From the NCBI RefSeq assembly GCF_007827595.1, contig NZ_VISR01000007.1:124001-188000 (forward strand): a stretch of 64,000 bases of DNA, read 5' to 3'. Within the stretch, counting starts at the first letter, position 1. Each line of letters starts with the position of its first letter. The notes beneath the pieces were generated by a model, which had not been told where the DNA came from, made no database searches, and saw only the letters and a program-made list of their open reading frames with translations. Shown here piece after piece: positions 16,224-24,040 of this stretch. The position numbers and the translations under genes are program-made. The stretch is from Streptomyces sp. BK340. Lineage in GTDB: Bacteria > Actinomycetota > Actinomycetes > Streptomycetales > Streptomycetaceae.

Positions 16224-16468
16224 CGATCCCGCCGGAAGCGGACCAGTACACTCACCACCCGGGCCAGGAAGACCACCGGAGCGACCGTCAGGCCGATCCA
16301 CAGCAGGGTGGTACCGAGCAGCTGCGGAAGATCGAAGAGCAGGGCCGGCCCGGCGACGGCCCCGAACACCACGGCCGCCGCGAAGGTGGCACTGACCAGT
16401 GCGTATCCGATCTCCACCATGGCCGCGTCCTGCTCGGCCTTGTTGCGCCGTCCCCCGTACGTGTCCAT
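16184..16468 (-). CDS. small two-helix membrane protein (DUF6332-like)
   Basis: The 94-residue protein has two hydrophobic helices at about 20-44 and 47-72, separated by a short Pro/Leu turn, and a basic, Pro/Ser-rich tail. I associate the start Met-Asp-Thr-Tyr-Gly-Gly-Arg-Arg-Asn-Lys-Ala-Glu-Gln with the Streptomyces family DUF6332; no function is known. ATG 16468 is preferred over the TTG 36 bases upstream because the family begins there. The last 40 bases overlap the response regulator gene on the other strand. Confidence 0.7.
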   Translation of the reverse strand: MDTYGGRRNKAEQDAAMVEIGYALVSATFAAAVVFGAVAGPALLFDLPQLLGTTLLWIGLTVAPVVFLARVVSVLVRFRRDRQPNQPGRTSPDS

Positions 16469-16489
16469 CCGGCCAGTCTCACAGACGTG

Positions 16490-16521
16490 CGCCCGGCGGG
16501 ACAACCAACTCCCGCCGGGCG
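16490..16521 (-). terminator. strong hairpin terminator after the MFS gene
   Basis: Perfect 11-bp arms CGCCCGGCGGG / CCCGCCGGGCG with a 10-base loop, 21-52 bases downstream of the MFS stop at 16542 on the minus strand and before the small membrane protein start. Confidence 0.75.
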
Positions 16522-16541
16522 CACGCTGGGAGGCGTTCCCC

Positions 16542-18032
16542 CTAGTCGCGGACCGCCACGCGCTCCGCTTCCGCCTCCCGCACGGTGGATCCGGCGACCA
16601 CGATCGACGGCCGGGCGGGACGGCCGCGCAGCCCGGTGAGCGTGATCAGCAGGCCCGCCACGGCGATGCCCGTGACGACCATGAAGCCCGGGCGGTAGCT
16701 GTCGAGGACGGCCTGCGGGGTGGCCTCGGCCGGCGCGGCCGCGGTCATCACGGCCGTCACGACGGCCAGGAAGATCGCCCCGCCCACCTGCACCGAGGTG
16801 TTGAGCAGCCCGGAGACCATGCCCTGCTCGTGGTCCTCCACCCCGTTGGTGGCCTGGATGTTGAGCGAGGGGAAGACCAGCGCGCAGGCCGCGCCGATCA
16901 GCAGCATCGACGGCAGGATGACGGCCGCGTACACCGGGTCCAGGTCGACGCGCAGGAACAGCGCGTACCCGGCCACCATCAGCGCGAAGCCGGTCGCGAT
17001 CAGCCGCGGGGTGCCGAACCGGTCGACGATCGCACCGACCTTCGTCGAGGACACCGCCACCAGCGCACCCGCCGGCAGGAAGGCGAGCGCCGTGTGCAGT
17101 GCGGACCAGCCGAGCAGGGACTGCATGTACAGGGTCGTCAGGAACTGGAACCCGACGTACGAACCGAAGAAGGCAACCGCGCCGAGCTGGGCCCGGACCT
17201 GGCTGCCCGAACGCAGCACCCCGAGCCGGACGAGCGGGCTCGGCGAGCGTCGCTCGACCAGGACGAACGCGGTCAGCAGGACGGCGACGGCCAGGAAGGA
17301 CAGCAGCGTCCGGGCGGAGGCCCAGCCCGCCTCGGGCGCCTGGACGACCGTGAAGACCAGCAGCAGCATCGACGCGGTGCCGATGACGGCGCCCGGGATG
17401 TCGTAGCCGGCATGGGTCTTCTCGCGTGCGCTGCGCGGCAGCAGCTTGAGGCCGGCGGCGAGCGCGATCAGCGCGATGGGCGCGGGCAGCAGCATGGTGA
17501 AGCGCCAGCTCGCCTCGGTGAGCAGACCGGAGAGGACCAGGCCCATCGAGAAGCCGGTGGCGGCGCACGTGGTGTAGATGGAGAGCGCGCGGTTGCGCAG
17601 CGGGCCCTCCGGGAACGTCGTGGTGATGATCGACAGGCCCGCCGGCGCCGTGAAGGCGGCGCTCAGGCCCTTGATGAAGCGGCTGGCGATCAGCAGCGGG
17701 CCCGAGTCCACGAGCCCGCCGAGCAGTGAGGCGAGCGCGAAGATGCCGAGGGCGACCAGGAACACCTGGCGCCGGCCGAGCAGGTCGGCGGTGCGGCCGC
17801 CGAGGAGGAGCAGGCCGCCGTAGCCCAGGATGTAGCCGCTGACGATCCATTGCAGCGTCGACGTGGACAGATGGAGATCGGAGCCGATGGACGGCAGTGC
17901 GACGCCGACCATGGACACGTCCAGCGCGTCCAGGAACATCGCGGCGCACAGCACCAGCAGGGTGCCCCACAGCCGGGGAGTCCAGCGAACCGTCGGGGAC
18001 GGAGCCGCAGGGGTGGTGAGCGGAGAGGTCAT
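16542..18032 (-). CDS. MFS drug exporter, DHA2 (EmrB/QacA) type
   Basis: The 496-residue membrane protein has about 14 hydrophobic helices. Helix 1 contains Phe-Leu-Asp-Ala-Leu-Asp-Val-Ser-Met-Val-Gly-Val-Ala-Leu-Pro, matching motif D1 of 14-helix drug:H+ antiporters; Gly-Gly-Arg-Thr-Ala-Asp-Leu-Leu-Gly-Arg-Arg is motif A and Arg-Phe-Ile-Lys-Gly-Leu-Ser-Ala-Ala begins motif B. It should export a toxic compound at the expense of the proton gradient. ATG 18032. It is divergent from a MarR regulator across 85 bases holding nested ATGCA palindromes, the standard layout for MarR-controlled efflux. The compound exported is unknown. Confidence 0.93.
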   Translation of the reverse strand: MTSPLTTPAAPSPTVRWTPRLWGTLLVLCAAMFLDALDVSMVGVALPSIGSDLHLSTSTLQWIVSGYILGYGGLLLLGGRTADLLGRRQVFLVALGIFALASLLGGLVDSGPLLIASRFIKGLSAAFTAPAGLSIITTTFPEGPLRNRALSIYTTCAATGFSMGLVLSGLLTEASWRFTMLLPAPIALIALAAGLKLLPRSAREKTHAGYDIPGAVIGTASMLLLVFTVVQAPEAGWASARTLLSFLAVAVLLTAFVLVERRSPSPLVRLGVLRSGSQVRAQLGAVAFFGSYVGFQFLTTLYMQSLLGWSALHTALAFLPAGALVAVSSTKVGAIVDRFGTPRLIATGFALMVAGYALFLRVDLDPVYAAVILPSMLLIGAACALVFPSLNIQATNGVEDHEQGMVSGLLNTSVQVGGAIFLAVVTAVMTAAAPAEATPQAVLDSYRPGFMVVTGIAVAGLLITLTGLRGRPARPSIVVAGSTVREAEAERVAVRD

Positions 18033-18053
18033 GCCGACGACACTACATGCGCA

Positions 18054-18087
18054 TGCATCGAATGCAAATGCATTTAATTCCGATGCA
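18054..18087. promoter_or_regulatory. candidate MarR operator with nested palindromes
   Basis: Outer inverted repeat TGCATCGAAT / ATTCCGATGCA (one extra base in the right arm) surrounds the perfect palindrome AAATGCATTT at 18066-18075. It occupies the centre of the MFS-MarR spacer and is markedly AT-richer than its surroundings. Confidence 0.65.
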
Positions 18088-18117
18088 ACAATCTTGTTTC
18101 TCTGCTACGGTGCGTCC

Positions 18118-18516
18118 ATGGCGGCGAACAGGGCTGAGCGGGAGCTCGTGGAGCAGTGGCGCGGCATCCTCGCGCTGCATGCCCGCACCCAGTGCGAGCT
18201 GGACCGGACCCTGCACGGACACGGCCTGTGCGCCAGCGACTTCGAGGTGCTCGACCTGCTCGCCGAGTGCGGGGCGGCGGACGGCAGCTGCGTCTACCGC
18301 GTCCAGGAGATCTCGGAACGGGTCCATCTGAGCCAGAGCGCGCTGTCCCGGCTGATCGGCCGCCTGGAGAAGGACGGCCTCGTCGAGCGGGCCATGTGTC
18401 CCGAGGACCGGCGCGGGGTGCGCGTGGCGCTCACGGCCGAGGGGCGCGCGCTGCACGGCGAGGTGCGGCCGATGCAGCGCGCGGTGCTGGCCCGGATGCT
18501 CGCGGACGTCGACTGA
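18118..18516 (+). CDS. MarR-family transcriptional regulator
   Basis: The 132-residue winged-helix protein has the MarR DNA-binding region Val-His-Leu-Ser-Gln-Ser-Ala-Leu-Ser-Arg-Leu-Ile-Gly-Arg-Leu-Glu-Lys-Asp-Gly-Leu-Val and the wing Pro-Glu-Asp-Arg-Arg-Gly-Val-Arg-Val-Ala-Leu-Thr. ATG 18118; the longer in-frame reading would use the operator region and is rejected. It is divergent from the DHA2 exporter and presumably represses both genes until a ligand releases it. Seven bases separate its stop from the convergent next gene. Confidence 0.92.
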   Translation: MAANRAERELVEQWRGILALHARTQCELDRTLHGHGLCASDFEVLDLLAECGAADGSCVYRVQEISERVHLSQSALSRLIGRLEKDGLVERAMCPEDRRGVRVALTAEGRALHGEVRPMQRAVLARMLADVD

Positions 18517-18523
18517 CGGGACC

Positions 18524-19264
18524 TCAGATCCCGGACCTCTCCCGCCACAGCGCGACGAGTGCGGGATCACCCGTCACGCCCGGTACGGGCCTCCGGTTCC
18601 ACAGAGCCAGGTACAACTGGTCGGCAGGTCCCACCAGTTCGGCCTCCGCCTCGCCGGATCCGTCCCGCGAGGTCACGGGCGGCTCCGCCGACAGCCGTAC
18701 GGTCCACACCGCGTCCGCACCCGCGTCCACCGCCCGCACCCGCAGTACGCGCGGCTGCTCCGTACGGACCCGGCTGCGAGGGCGGGCGTGGAAGCCGCGC
18801 AGCAGCTCGTCGATGCCGTCGGTCGCGAACCGAGTGGCGATCGGCGACGCCGTACCGCCCCGTGCGGCCTCGGCGTCGTAACGGTGGACGGCCGTCTCGT
18901 GCGCCTGCCGCCGGGTCCAGAACGCCAGCGGTGAGGGGGAGGGTGCCGGGTGGAAGGTCCAGCACTCCAGGTCGGCCGGTGCGGCGGCCAGGGTCTCCAC
19001 CAGCCGGCGGTGGCTGTCCCGGTACCAGGCCACCAGCTCCGCGCCGTCCAGGTCCGGGCCGACGGTGAGGGGACGAGGCGCGGTGTGTGCGTCGGCGACG
19101 AACGCCGTGGCCCAGCGGTGCACGGCGCCCGTGTGCAGCAGCAGGTCCTTGACCTGCCACTCCGGGCAGGTCGGCACCTTGGCCTCCGTACCCGCAAGCT
19201 CGGCCGCGGCAGCCAGCAGCCGGCCCTCCCGGTCCAGGGTCTCGAGGAATTCGGCAGTCTCCAT
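18524..19264 (-). CDS. maleylpyruvate isomerase family mycothiol-dependent enzyme
   Basis: The 246-residue DinB-like protein: the N-terminal half carries Cys-Pro-Glu-Trp-Gln-Val-Lys-Asp-Leu-Leu-Leu-His-Thr-Gly-Ala-Val-His-Arg-Trp (about 33-51) and a later Gln-Ala-His-Glu-Thr-Ala-Val-His-Arg-Tyr-Asp-Ala-Glu (about 138-150), which supply the three-His metal site of the MDMPI family; the C-terminal half is the usual alpha/beta domain. Members use mycothiol for isomerisation or detoxification; most paralogues have no assigned substrate. ATG 19264. It is divergent from a LacI regulator whose probable operator lies 47 bases upstream, so co-regulation is possible. Confidence 0.87.
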   Translation of the reverse strand: METAEFLETLDREGRLLAAAAELAGTEAKVPTCPEWQVKDLLLHTGAVHRWATAFVADAHTAPRPLTVGPDLDGAELVAWYRDSHRRLVETLAAAPADLECWTFHPAPSPSPLAFWTRRQAHETAVHRYDAEAARGGTASPIATRFATDGIDELLRGFHARPRSRVRTEQPRVLRVRAVDAGADAVWTVRLSAEPPVTSRDGSGEAEAELVGPADQLYLALWNRRPVPGVTGDPALVALWRERSGI

Positions 19265-19310
19265 GGGGGGAGTGTGCCGGATGGAGCATGCTCGAAGGTG
19301 CCGACGGTAT

Positions 19311-19326
19311 CTTAAAGCGTTTTAAG
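19311..19326. promoter_or_regulatory. candidate operator of the second LacI regulator
   Basis: CTTAAAGCGTTTTAAG, 14 of 16 bases symmetric around a central CG, the usual LacI-family operator form. It lies between the MDMPI-type gene (start 19264) and the LacI gene (start 19384), and stands out as AT-rich. Confidence 0.6.
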
Positions 19327-19383
19327 CGCTGGTACTGTCGAACCGGTCTCGCCGACATGCCAAGGGTCGCAGCAGGAGGATCA

Positions 19384-20388
19384 GTGGCCGACGCAGGTTC
19401 CCGCCCCCGGCTGGAGGACGTGGCGGCGCGGGTAGGTCTGTCCACCGCCTCGGTGTCCCTGGTCCTGCGCGGTGTGCCCGGCCCGAGCGAGCGCACCCGG
19501 CAGCGGGTCCTGGCGGCCGCCGCCGACCTCGGCTACCAGGCCGACCGCACGGCCAGCCTGCTGGCCAGCAGACGCAGCCGGCTGCTCGGCGTCATGATCG
19601 ACGTCCACAGCCCCTTCCACGCCGAACTCGTCGAGCATCTGCACACCGCGGCGGAGGAGTTCGGCTACGACCTGGTGCTGAGCACCCAGACCCGTACCCG
19701 CGACGAGCGGACCGCCGTCGGGACCCTGCTCGCCTTCCGCAGCGAGGCGCTCATCCTGCTCGGGCCGGTCGACCCCGCCGCCACCCTCGCCGCCCTGCAC
19801 CGCAAGGTGCCCGTGATCGCCGTGGGCCGTCGTATCCCCGGCGCACAGCTCGACGTCGTACGCACCGCGGACGACGACGGAGTCGGCCAGGTCGTCGGCC
19901 ATCTGGTCGCCCTCGGGCACCGCTCCATCGCCCACGTCGACGGCGGCAAGGGCGTCATCGCCACCGACCGCCGGCGCGGCTACCGGGACGCCATGCGCCG
20001 GCACGGCCTGGCCGAGCACATCCGGATCCTGTCCGGCGACCGCACCGAGCGGTCCGGTGAGCGCGCGGCCCGGCAGCTGCTCGACGAGGGCGAACTCCCC
20101 ACCGCCGTCGTGGCCTACAACGACCAGTGCGCCATCGGCGTCCTCGCCGCCCTGTCCCGCGCGGGTGTGGCCGTCCCCGGTCGGGTCTCGGTCGCCGGCT
20201 ACGACGACGACGCGCTCTCCCGCCTGAGTCTCGTGGACCTCACGACGGTCAGCCAGAGCGCGGAGGACCAGGCACGGCACGCGGTCCGGGCGGCGGTGGA
20301 GCGGCTCGACGAGGGGCGCGACGAGCCGCGCGAGGTCGTGCTGGCGCCGCGCCTGGTGGTCAGGGGGAGCACGGGAGAGGCGATCTGA
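19384..20388 (+). CDS. LacI-family transcriptional regulator
   Basis: The 334-residue regulator has an N-terminal helix-turn-helix (Arg-Leu-Glu-Asp-Val-Ala-Ala-Arg-Val-Gly-Leu-Ser-Thr-Ala-Ser-Val-Ser-Leu-Val-Leu-Arg) and a sugar-binding-like effector domain (Leu-Gly-Val-Met-Ile-Asp-Val-His-Ser-Pro-Phe; Val-Ala-Gly-Tyr-Asp-Asp-Asp at the end). GTG 19384 is chosen because GGAGGA lies just upstream; an ATG at 19357 is possible. No sugar-uptake or catabolic gene is adjacent, so its target may be itself, the divergent MDMPI gene or a distant locus. The last 190 bases are covered by a reading frame on the other strand. Confidence 0.88.
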   Translation: MADAGSRPRLEDVAARVGLSTASVSLVLRGVPGPSERTRQRVLAAAADLGYQADRTASLLASRRSRLLGVMIDVHSPFHAELVEHLHTAAEEFGYDLVLSTQTRTRDERTAVGTLLAFRSEALILLGPVDPAATLAALHRKVPVIAVGRRIPGAQLDVVRTADDDGVGQVVGHLVALGHRSIAHVDGGKGVIATDRRRGYRDAMRRHGLAEHIRILSGDRTERSGERAARQLLDEGELPTAVVAYNDQCAIGVLAALSRAGVAVPGRVSVAGYDDDALSRLSLVDLTTVSQSAEDQARHAVRAAVERLDEGRDEPREVVLAPRLVVRGSTGEAI

Positions 20389-20969
20389 CGCGGATGCGGG
20401 TCGGCTGTCCGGCGAGCGTGCCTGTGCTGGTCGGCTGAACCACGGCGGCAGGATGTCCGGCCGCGAGATGTCAGCCGCTGAGCAAGCCGTTCGATGTCCT
20501 CCTGCCGCAGTTCGACGGCGACGGCGACGGCGACGGCCTCGGCTTCGACGGCGGTTTCGGCCTCGACGTCGGCTTCGGAGGATTCGGAGGAAGTGCCCTC
20601 GGCGGAGTCATCCGGTCCGGGCCCGTCCGGGGAGCGCGGTCCGACACGGAACATCCGCCGCAGGGCCGCGGTGGTGCCTTCCCCCGTGGTGCGCTTGAGC
20701 AGGATCTCGGCCAGGCACTCGACGGCCTTGGCCGTGGCGGCCAGGACGACGGGCGTCAGGATGAGTTCGACCGCCTCGGATCCGAACCCGAGAGGCGACT
20801 TCCGCGACCCCTTCCCGGACACCGCCCGTCGAGGATCGGCGAAGTACGCCTGGCTGAGCACCGAGAACAGCGGCACCTCGTCCCGGGCTATCTCCTCGAT
20901 CACGTCCCTGGCGACTTCCGTGACCACTGCTCGATGGGGTACGCCTTCGAGTGCCCTTCTGCGCGCCAC
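20199..20969 (-). CDS. hypothetical protein, C-terminus probably altered
   Basis: The first 170 residues look like a genuine protein: Val-Val-Thr-Glu-Val-Ala-Arg-Asp-Val-Ile-Glu-Glu-Ile-Ala, then Tyr-Phe-Ala-Asp-Pro-Arg-Arg-Ala and a hydrophobic helix Leu-Ile-Leu-Thr-Pro-Val-Val-Leu-Ala, followed by an acidic Glu/Ala/Val repeat and Leu-Arg-Gln-Glu-Asp-Ile-Glu-Arg-Leu-Ala. The final 85 residues are Ser/Thr/Arg-rich and read antisense through the 3' end of the LacI gene, so a frameshift near 20450 or loss of the original stop is likely. GTG 20969 has GGGAGGAA just upstream. I do not recognise the family. A small gene on the same strand lies 125 bases upstream. Confidence 0.6.
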   Translation of the reverse strand: MARRRALEGVPHRAVVTEVARDVIEEIARDEVPLFSVLSQAYFADPRRAVSGKGSRKSPLGFGSEAVELILTPVVLAATAKAVECLAEILLKRTTGEGTTAALRRMFRVGPRSPDGPGPDDSAEGTSSESSEADVEAETAVEAEAVAVAVAVELRQEDIERLAQRLTSRGRTSCRRGSADQHRHARRTADPHPRQIASPVLPLTTRRGASTTSRGSSRPSSSRSTAARTACRAWSSALWLTVVRSTRLRRESASSS

Positions 20970-21094
20970 AGTTCCTCCCCCGTCCGTGACCCACGCATGG
21001 CGTCACGCCCTTATCGAGTCCGGCGCCGCCGACCGAAACAGTCGCCTCACAGCGCTGGCCGCGCACGGTGGTACCAGGGGGCGCATGGCGCGCA

Positions 21095-21337
21095 CTACTC
21101 GACGGCCGGATCCTCCTGTGCCTGCCGCACCGCACACTTCACCGCCTGTTCCACCTCGTACCGGCTCGCCCCGGTCGCTTCGGCGTGCGCGGTGATTGCC
21201 GCCTGCACGGCCTCCGATGCCGTGCGCCAGCGGCGCCACTGCTCGTCGTACTCGTCGCCGGTCAGGCCGGCCAGTCTGGCCCGCTCCTCTTCGGCGAAAC
21301 ATTCCAGCCTGATCAATTCGTCCGAGATGTCTGCCAT
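21095..21337 (-). CDS. small conserved acidic protein, unknown function
   Basis: An 80-residue soluble, helical protein without cysteine pairs or membrane segments: Met-Ala-Asp-Ile-Ser-Asp-Glu-Leu-Ile-Arg-Leu-Glu start, Glu-Tyr-Asp-Glu-Gln-Trp-Arg-Arg-Trp-Arg in the middle, and Ala-Thr-Gly-Ala-Ser-Arg-Tyr-Glu-Val-Glu-Gln-Ala-Val-Lys towards the end. Codon use is ordinary for the window and the antisense frames are worse. It precedes the 20199-20969 gene on the same strand and the two may form a unit. I do not recognise it. Confidence 0.6.
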   Translation of the reverse strand: MADISDELIRLECFAEEERARLAGLTGDEYDEQWRRWRTASEAVQAAITAHAEATGASRYEVEQAVKCAVRQAQEDPAVE

Positions 21338-21546
21338 GACCGGATACTAAGCGCGCTCCGCGGTGTGTTCGCGCTGGGCGTCCGGGTTTTGTTCGTTCGC
21401 GACATAAACGCAGGTGGGTGGGGTGCCGGTCCATGGTCGGAGGAGGGCCCGGCACCCCTCGAGGCACAGCGGCCGGGCCAGGGCGGCACGGCCGACCTCG
21501 GAGGCTGTCTTCACGTCGCACCGCATGCCCGCCTCCGCGGCCGACG

Positions 21547-23700
21547 TCAGGAGCTGGTGAGGACGACGAGTCGCTGGGTCGCCCGGGTCATCGCGACGTA
21601 GCGGTCCACCGCTCCTTCGATGCCCTCGCCGAACTTCCCGGGATCAACGAGGACGACCAGGTCGAACTCGAGGCCCTTCGACAGCTCCGGGGTGAGCGAC
21701 CGGACCCGGGACGTCTCCCGGAACGTGGGATCGCCGATGACGCAGGCGATCCCGTCGGCGTGCTCGGCGAGCCAGGCACCGAGGACCGGGTCCAGGTCCG
21801 CGACGGATCCATGGGTGACGGGAACGCCGGTGCTGCGGACGGAGACCGGCACGTTCGCGTCCGGGAGCGCGGCCCGGACGACCGGCTCGGCCTCGGCCAT
21901 GACCTCCTCCGGAGTGCGGTAGTTGATGCCCAGGGACGCCACGTCGATCCGGTCGAGTCCGATGCGTTCGAGCCGTTCCCGCCACGACTCCGTGAACCCG
22001 TGCCTGGCCTGCGCGCGGTCCCCGACGACGGTGAAGCTCCGGGACGGGCAGCGCAGCAGCAGCATCTGCCACTCCGCGTCGGTCAGTTCCTGGGCCTCGT
22101 CGACGACGATGTGCGCGAACGGTCCCGCGAGCAGGTCCGGGTCGTGGTCGGGCAGCTCGGACTCGTCGACCAGATTGCGCCGGAAGTCCTCCCGGCGCAG
22201 CTGGGTCATGAGGCCTTCGCCGTCGTCATCGGCCGCGATCAGGTTGTCGACGACCTGGGCCATGCGTTCGCGCTGGGCGGCGAGGGCGGCTTCGTGCCGA
22301 CGCTTGCGCCGCGCCGCCTCCGGGTCCCCGAGCCGCTGCCGTGCGGCGTCCAGGAGCGGCAGGTCGGACACCGTCCAGGCCCGGGGTGCGTCCTTGCGCT
22401 GCAGCTTGCGTACGTCGTCGGGGCCGAGCCAGGGCGCGCACATGCGCAGGTAGGCGGGCACCGACCACAAGTCCCCGACCAGGTCGGCCGCTTCGAGCAG
22501 CGGCCAGGCCCGGTGGAGGGTGGTGACCAGTTCCCTGTCGCGCCGCAGCACCGTGCGGAGCTGGTCGGGCGTGACGTCCTCGCGGCCGAGCCTGTCCAGC
22601 AGGATCGAGACCAGCTCGTCGAAGATCCGCTCACGCGCCTCGTTGTGGGCGGTACCCGCTCCGCCTGCTTCGAACGCCTCGGCCCAGTCCTCCGCGCTCA
22701 GCCGGACGTCGGCCCAGTCGGTGGTGACCGTCATCCCCTCCCCGGGTGGTTCCTCGTAGAACCTGACGGCCTTCTCGACGGCCTTCACCATGTCCGCGGA
22801 CGACTTCAGCCGTGCCACGTCCGGGTCGGTCTCGACCGCCGCTCCGGCTCCCTCGGTGACCAGGTCCCGCACGGTGCAGGTCTGCACCCCCTCCTCACCG
22901 AGGCTGGGCAGGACGTCGGCGACGTAGTTCAGATACGGCTGGTGCGGACCGACGAAGAGCACACCGCCGCGACGGTGACCGAGGCGAGGGTCGGAGTAGA
23001 GGAGGTGTGCAGTGCGGTGCAGAGCGACCACGGTCTTCCCCGTACCCGGACCGCCGTCGACGACCAGGGTGCCGCGGGAGCCCGCCCTGATGATCGCGTC
23101 CTGGTCGGCCTGGATGGTGGCGAGCACGTCCCGCATCCGGGCGGACCGGGTGCTGCCCAGGCTCGCGATGAAGGCCGACTGGTCGTCGAGCGCGGCATGC
23201 CCTTCGAGCCCGTCGGCGGTGAACACCTCGTCCCAGTAGTCGCCGACCCGGCCGCCGGTCCAGCGATACCTGCGGCGGCTCGCCAGCCCCATCGGGTCGG
23301 CGTGGGTCGCCGCGAAGAACGGCTCGGCCGCGGGGGAGCGCCAGTCGAGCAGCAGCCGGCGGCCCGCACTGTCGGTGAGCCCGAGTCGTCCGATGTACAC
23401 GGGTTCGGGGGTGTCCGCGCTGACGATGCGTCCGAGGCACAGGTCCATCCCGAAGCGGCGCAGGGTGCGCAGGCGCGCGGTCAGCCGGTGGATCTCCAGG
23501 TCCCGGTCCAGCGCCTGCCGGCCCTTGCCGCCGGGCGCCCTGCGCAAGTCGTCGAGCTGGTCGGACAGTTCGGCGATGGCCTGTCCGAGACTCTCCGAGA
23601 TGGCCGTGAAGTGCTGCTCGTCGCCGGCGATCAGCGTCGGGTCGGCCTTGGGGGCGAGCCGGTCGGGAAGGTCGAAAGCGCTGGTGGTCAGGGGGTTCAT
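21547..23700 (-). CDS. helR: HelR: RNA-polymerase-displacing UvrD-like ATPase (rifamycin resistance)
   Basis: The 717-residue superfamily 1 helicase-like ATPase matches Streptomyces HelR/HelD proteins, which remove stalled or rifamycin-bound RNA polymerase from DNA. Walker A Gly-Gly-Pro-Gly-Thr-Gly-Lys-Thr is at 216-223, Walker B is Ile-Val-Val-Asp-Glu-Ala-Gln-Glu, motif III Val-Val-Gly-Asp-Arg-Ala-Gln follows, and motif VI Tyr-Val-Ala-Met-Thr-Arg-Ala-Thr-Gln is near the C-terminus. An N-terminal coiled-coil arm (about 20-90) is the part that enters the polymerase secondary channel in characterised homologues. I chose ATG 23700 (Met-Asn-Pro-Leu-Thr-Thr), the family start; a 17-residue longer form from 23751 is possible. 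A rifamycin-associated element and a hairpin precede it. Confidence 0.92.
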   Translation of the reverse strand: MNPLTTSAFDLPDRLAPKADPTLIAGDEQHFTAISESLGQAIAELSDQLDDLRRAPGGKGRQALDRDLEIHRLTARLRTLRRFGMDLCLGRIVSADTPEPVYIGRLGLTDSAGRRLLLDWRSPAAEPFFAATHADPMGLASRRRYRWTGGRVGDYWDEVFTADGLEGHAALDDQSAFIASLGSTRSARMRDVLATIQADQDAIIRAGSRGTLVVDGGPGTGKTVVALHRTAHLLYSDPRLGHRRGGVLFVGPHQPYLNYVADVLPSLGEEGVQTCTVRDLVTEGAGAAVETDPDVARLKSSADMVKAVEKAVRFYEEPPGEGMTVTTDWADVRLSAEDWAEAFEAGGAGTAHNEARERIFDELVSILLDRLGREDVTPDQLRTVLRRDRELVTTLHRAWPLLEAADLVGDLWSVPAYLRMCAPWLGPDDVRKLQRKDAPRAWTVSDLPLLDAARQRLGDPEAARRKRRHEAALAAQRERMAQVVDNLIAADDDGEGLMTQLRREDFRRNLVDESELPDHDPDLLAGPFAHIVVDEAQELTDAEWQMLLLRCPSRSFTVVGDRAQARHGFTESWRERLERIGLDRIDVASLGINYRTPEEVMAEAEPVVRAALPDANVPVSVRSTGVPVTHGSVADLDPVLGAWLAEHADGIACVIGDPTFRETSRVRSLTPELSKGLEFDLVVLVDPGKFGEGIEGAVDRYVAMTRATQRLVVLTSS

Positions 23701-23782
23701 GGCACCAGCTCCGACCTCGGCACCAGCTCCGGTCTCGGCAAAAGCACACATACTCTGTGAATCTCCCGTTTCTGCAGGTTGT

Positions 23783-23812
23783 GGCCTCGGCCAGCGATTC
23801 TGCGCCGAGGCC
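23783..23812 (-). promoter_or_regulatory. leader hairpin between RAE and helR
   Basis: Perfect 9-bp arms GGCCTCGGC / GCCGAGGCC with a 12-base loop, directly abutting the RAE. If transcription starts at or near the RAE, this hairpin would be in the helR 5' leader, about 85-115 bases before the start codon, where it could act as an attenuator or stabiliser. Confidence 0.5.
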
Positions 23813-23832
23813 GGGGCCTTGCCGCAAGCCCC
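23813..23832 (-). promoter_or_regulatory. rifamycin-associated element (RAE)
   Basis: GGGGCCTTGCCGCAAGCCCC is the inverted-repeat element that, as I recall the published consensus, precedes rifamycin-inactivating and rifamycin-protection genes in actinomycetes. It is 113-132 bases upstream of the helR start, and a possible minus-10 TATAGC is 8 bases further upstream on the minus strand. Confidence 0.85.
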
Positions 23833-24040
23833 CCGGTGCGCTATACGTTGAGAGTGGCAAGGAGTGGGTGTTCCTCCTCGCCTTCCTCCCGCCGCGGATG
23901 GACAGGCCCGGCCGCGAGACGCAGAGTCCTCACCTCGCCGCCTTCACCGTGCCGGAGATGCGAACGCGTCGGTGGCGTTCGACCCTGGAGAGACGGGGCG
24001 TGCAGTGGCGCCCGGTCACCCCTGGAAGGTGAACGCCACC

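Larger units (their letters stand above)
23701..24040. other. regulatory spacer between helR and the DUF899 gene
   Basis: A 340-base divergent spacer with no credible gene. It contains the helR leader hairpin (23783-23812), the RAE (23813-23832), a TATAGC hexamer on the minus strand at 23840-23845 that would suit a helR minus-10 box, and about 195 bases upstream of the DUF899 gene where I see no clear element. Confidence 0.6.

Noticed and set aside
14778..16301. 507-residue open frame antisense to the two-component system
   Set aside because: Composition is Ser/Arg/Pro-rich without recognisable motifs, and the plus strand encodes an unmistakable kinase and response regulator with all catalytic residues.
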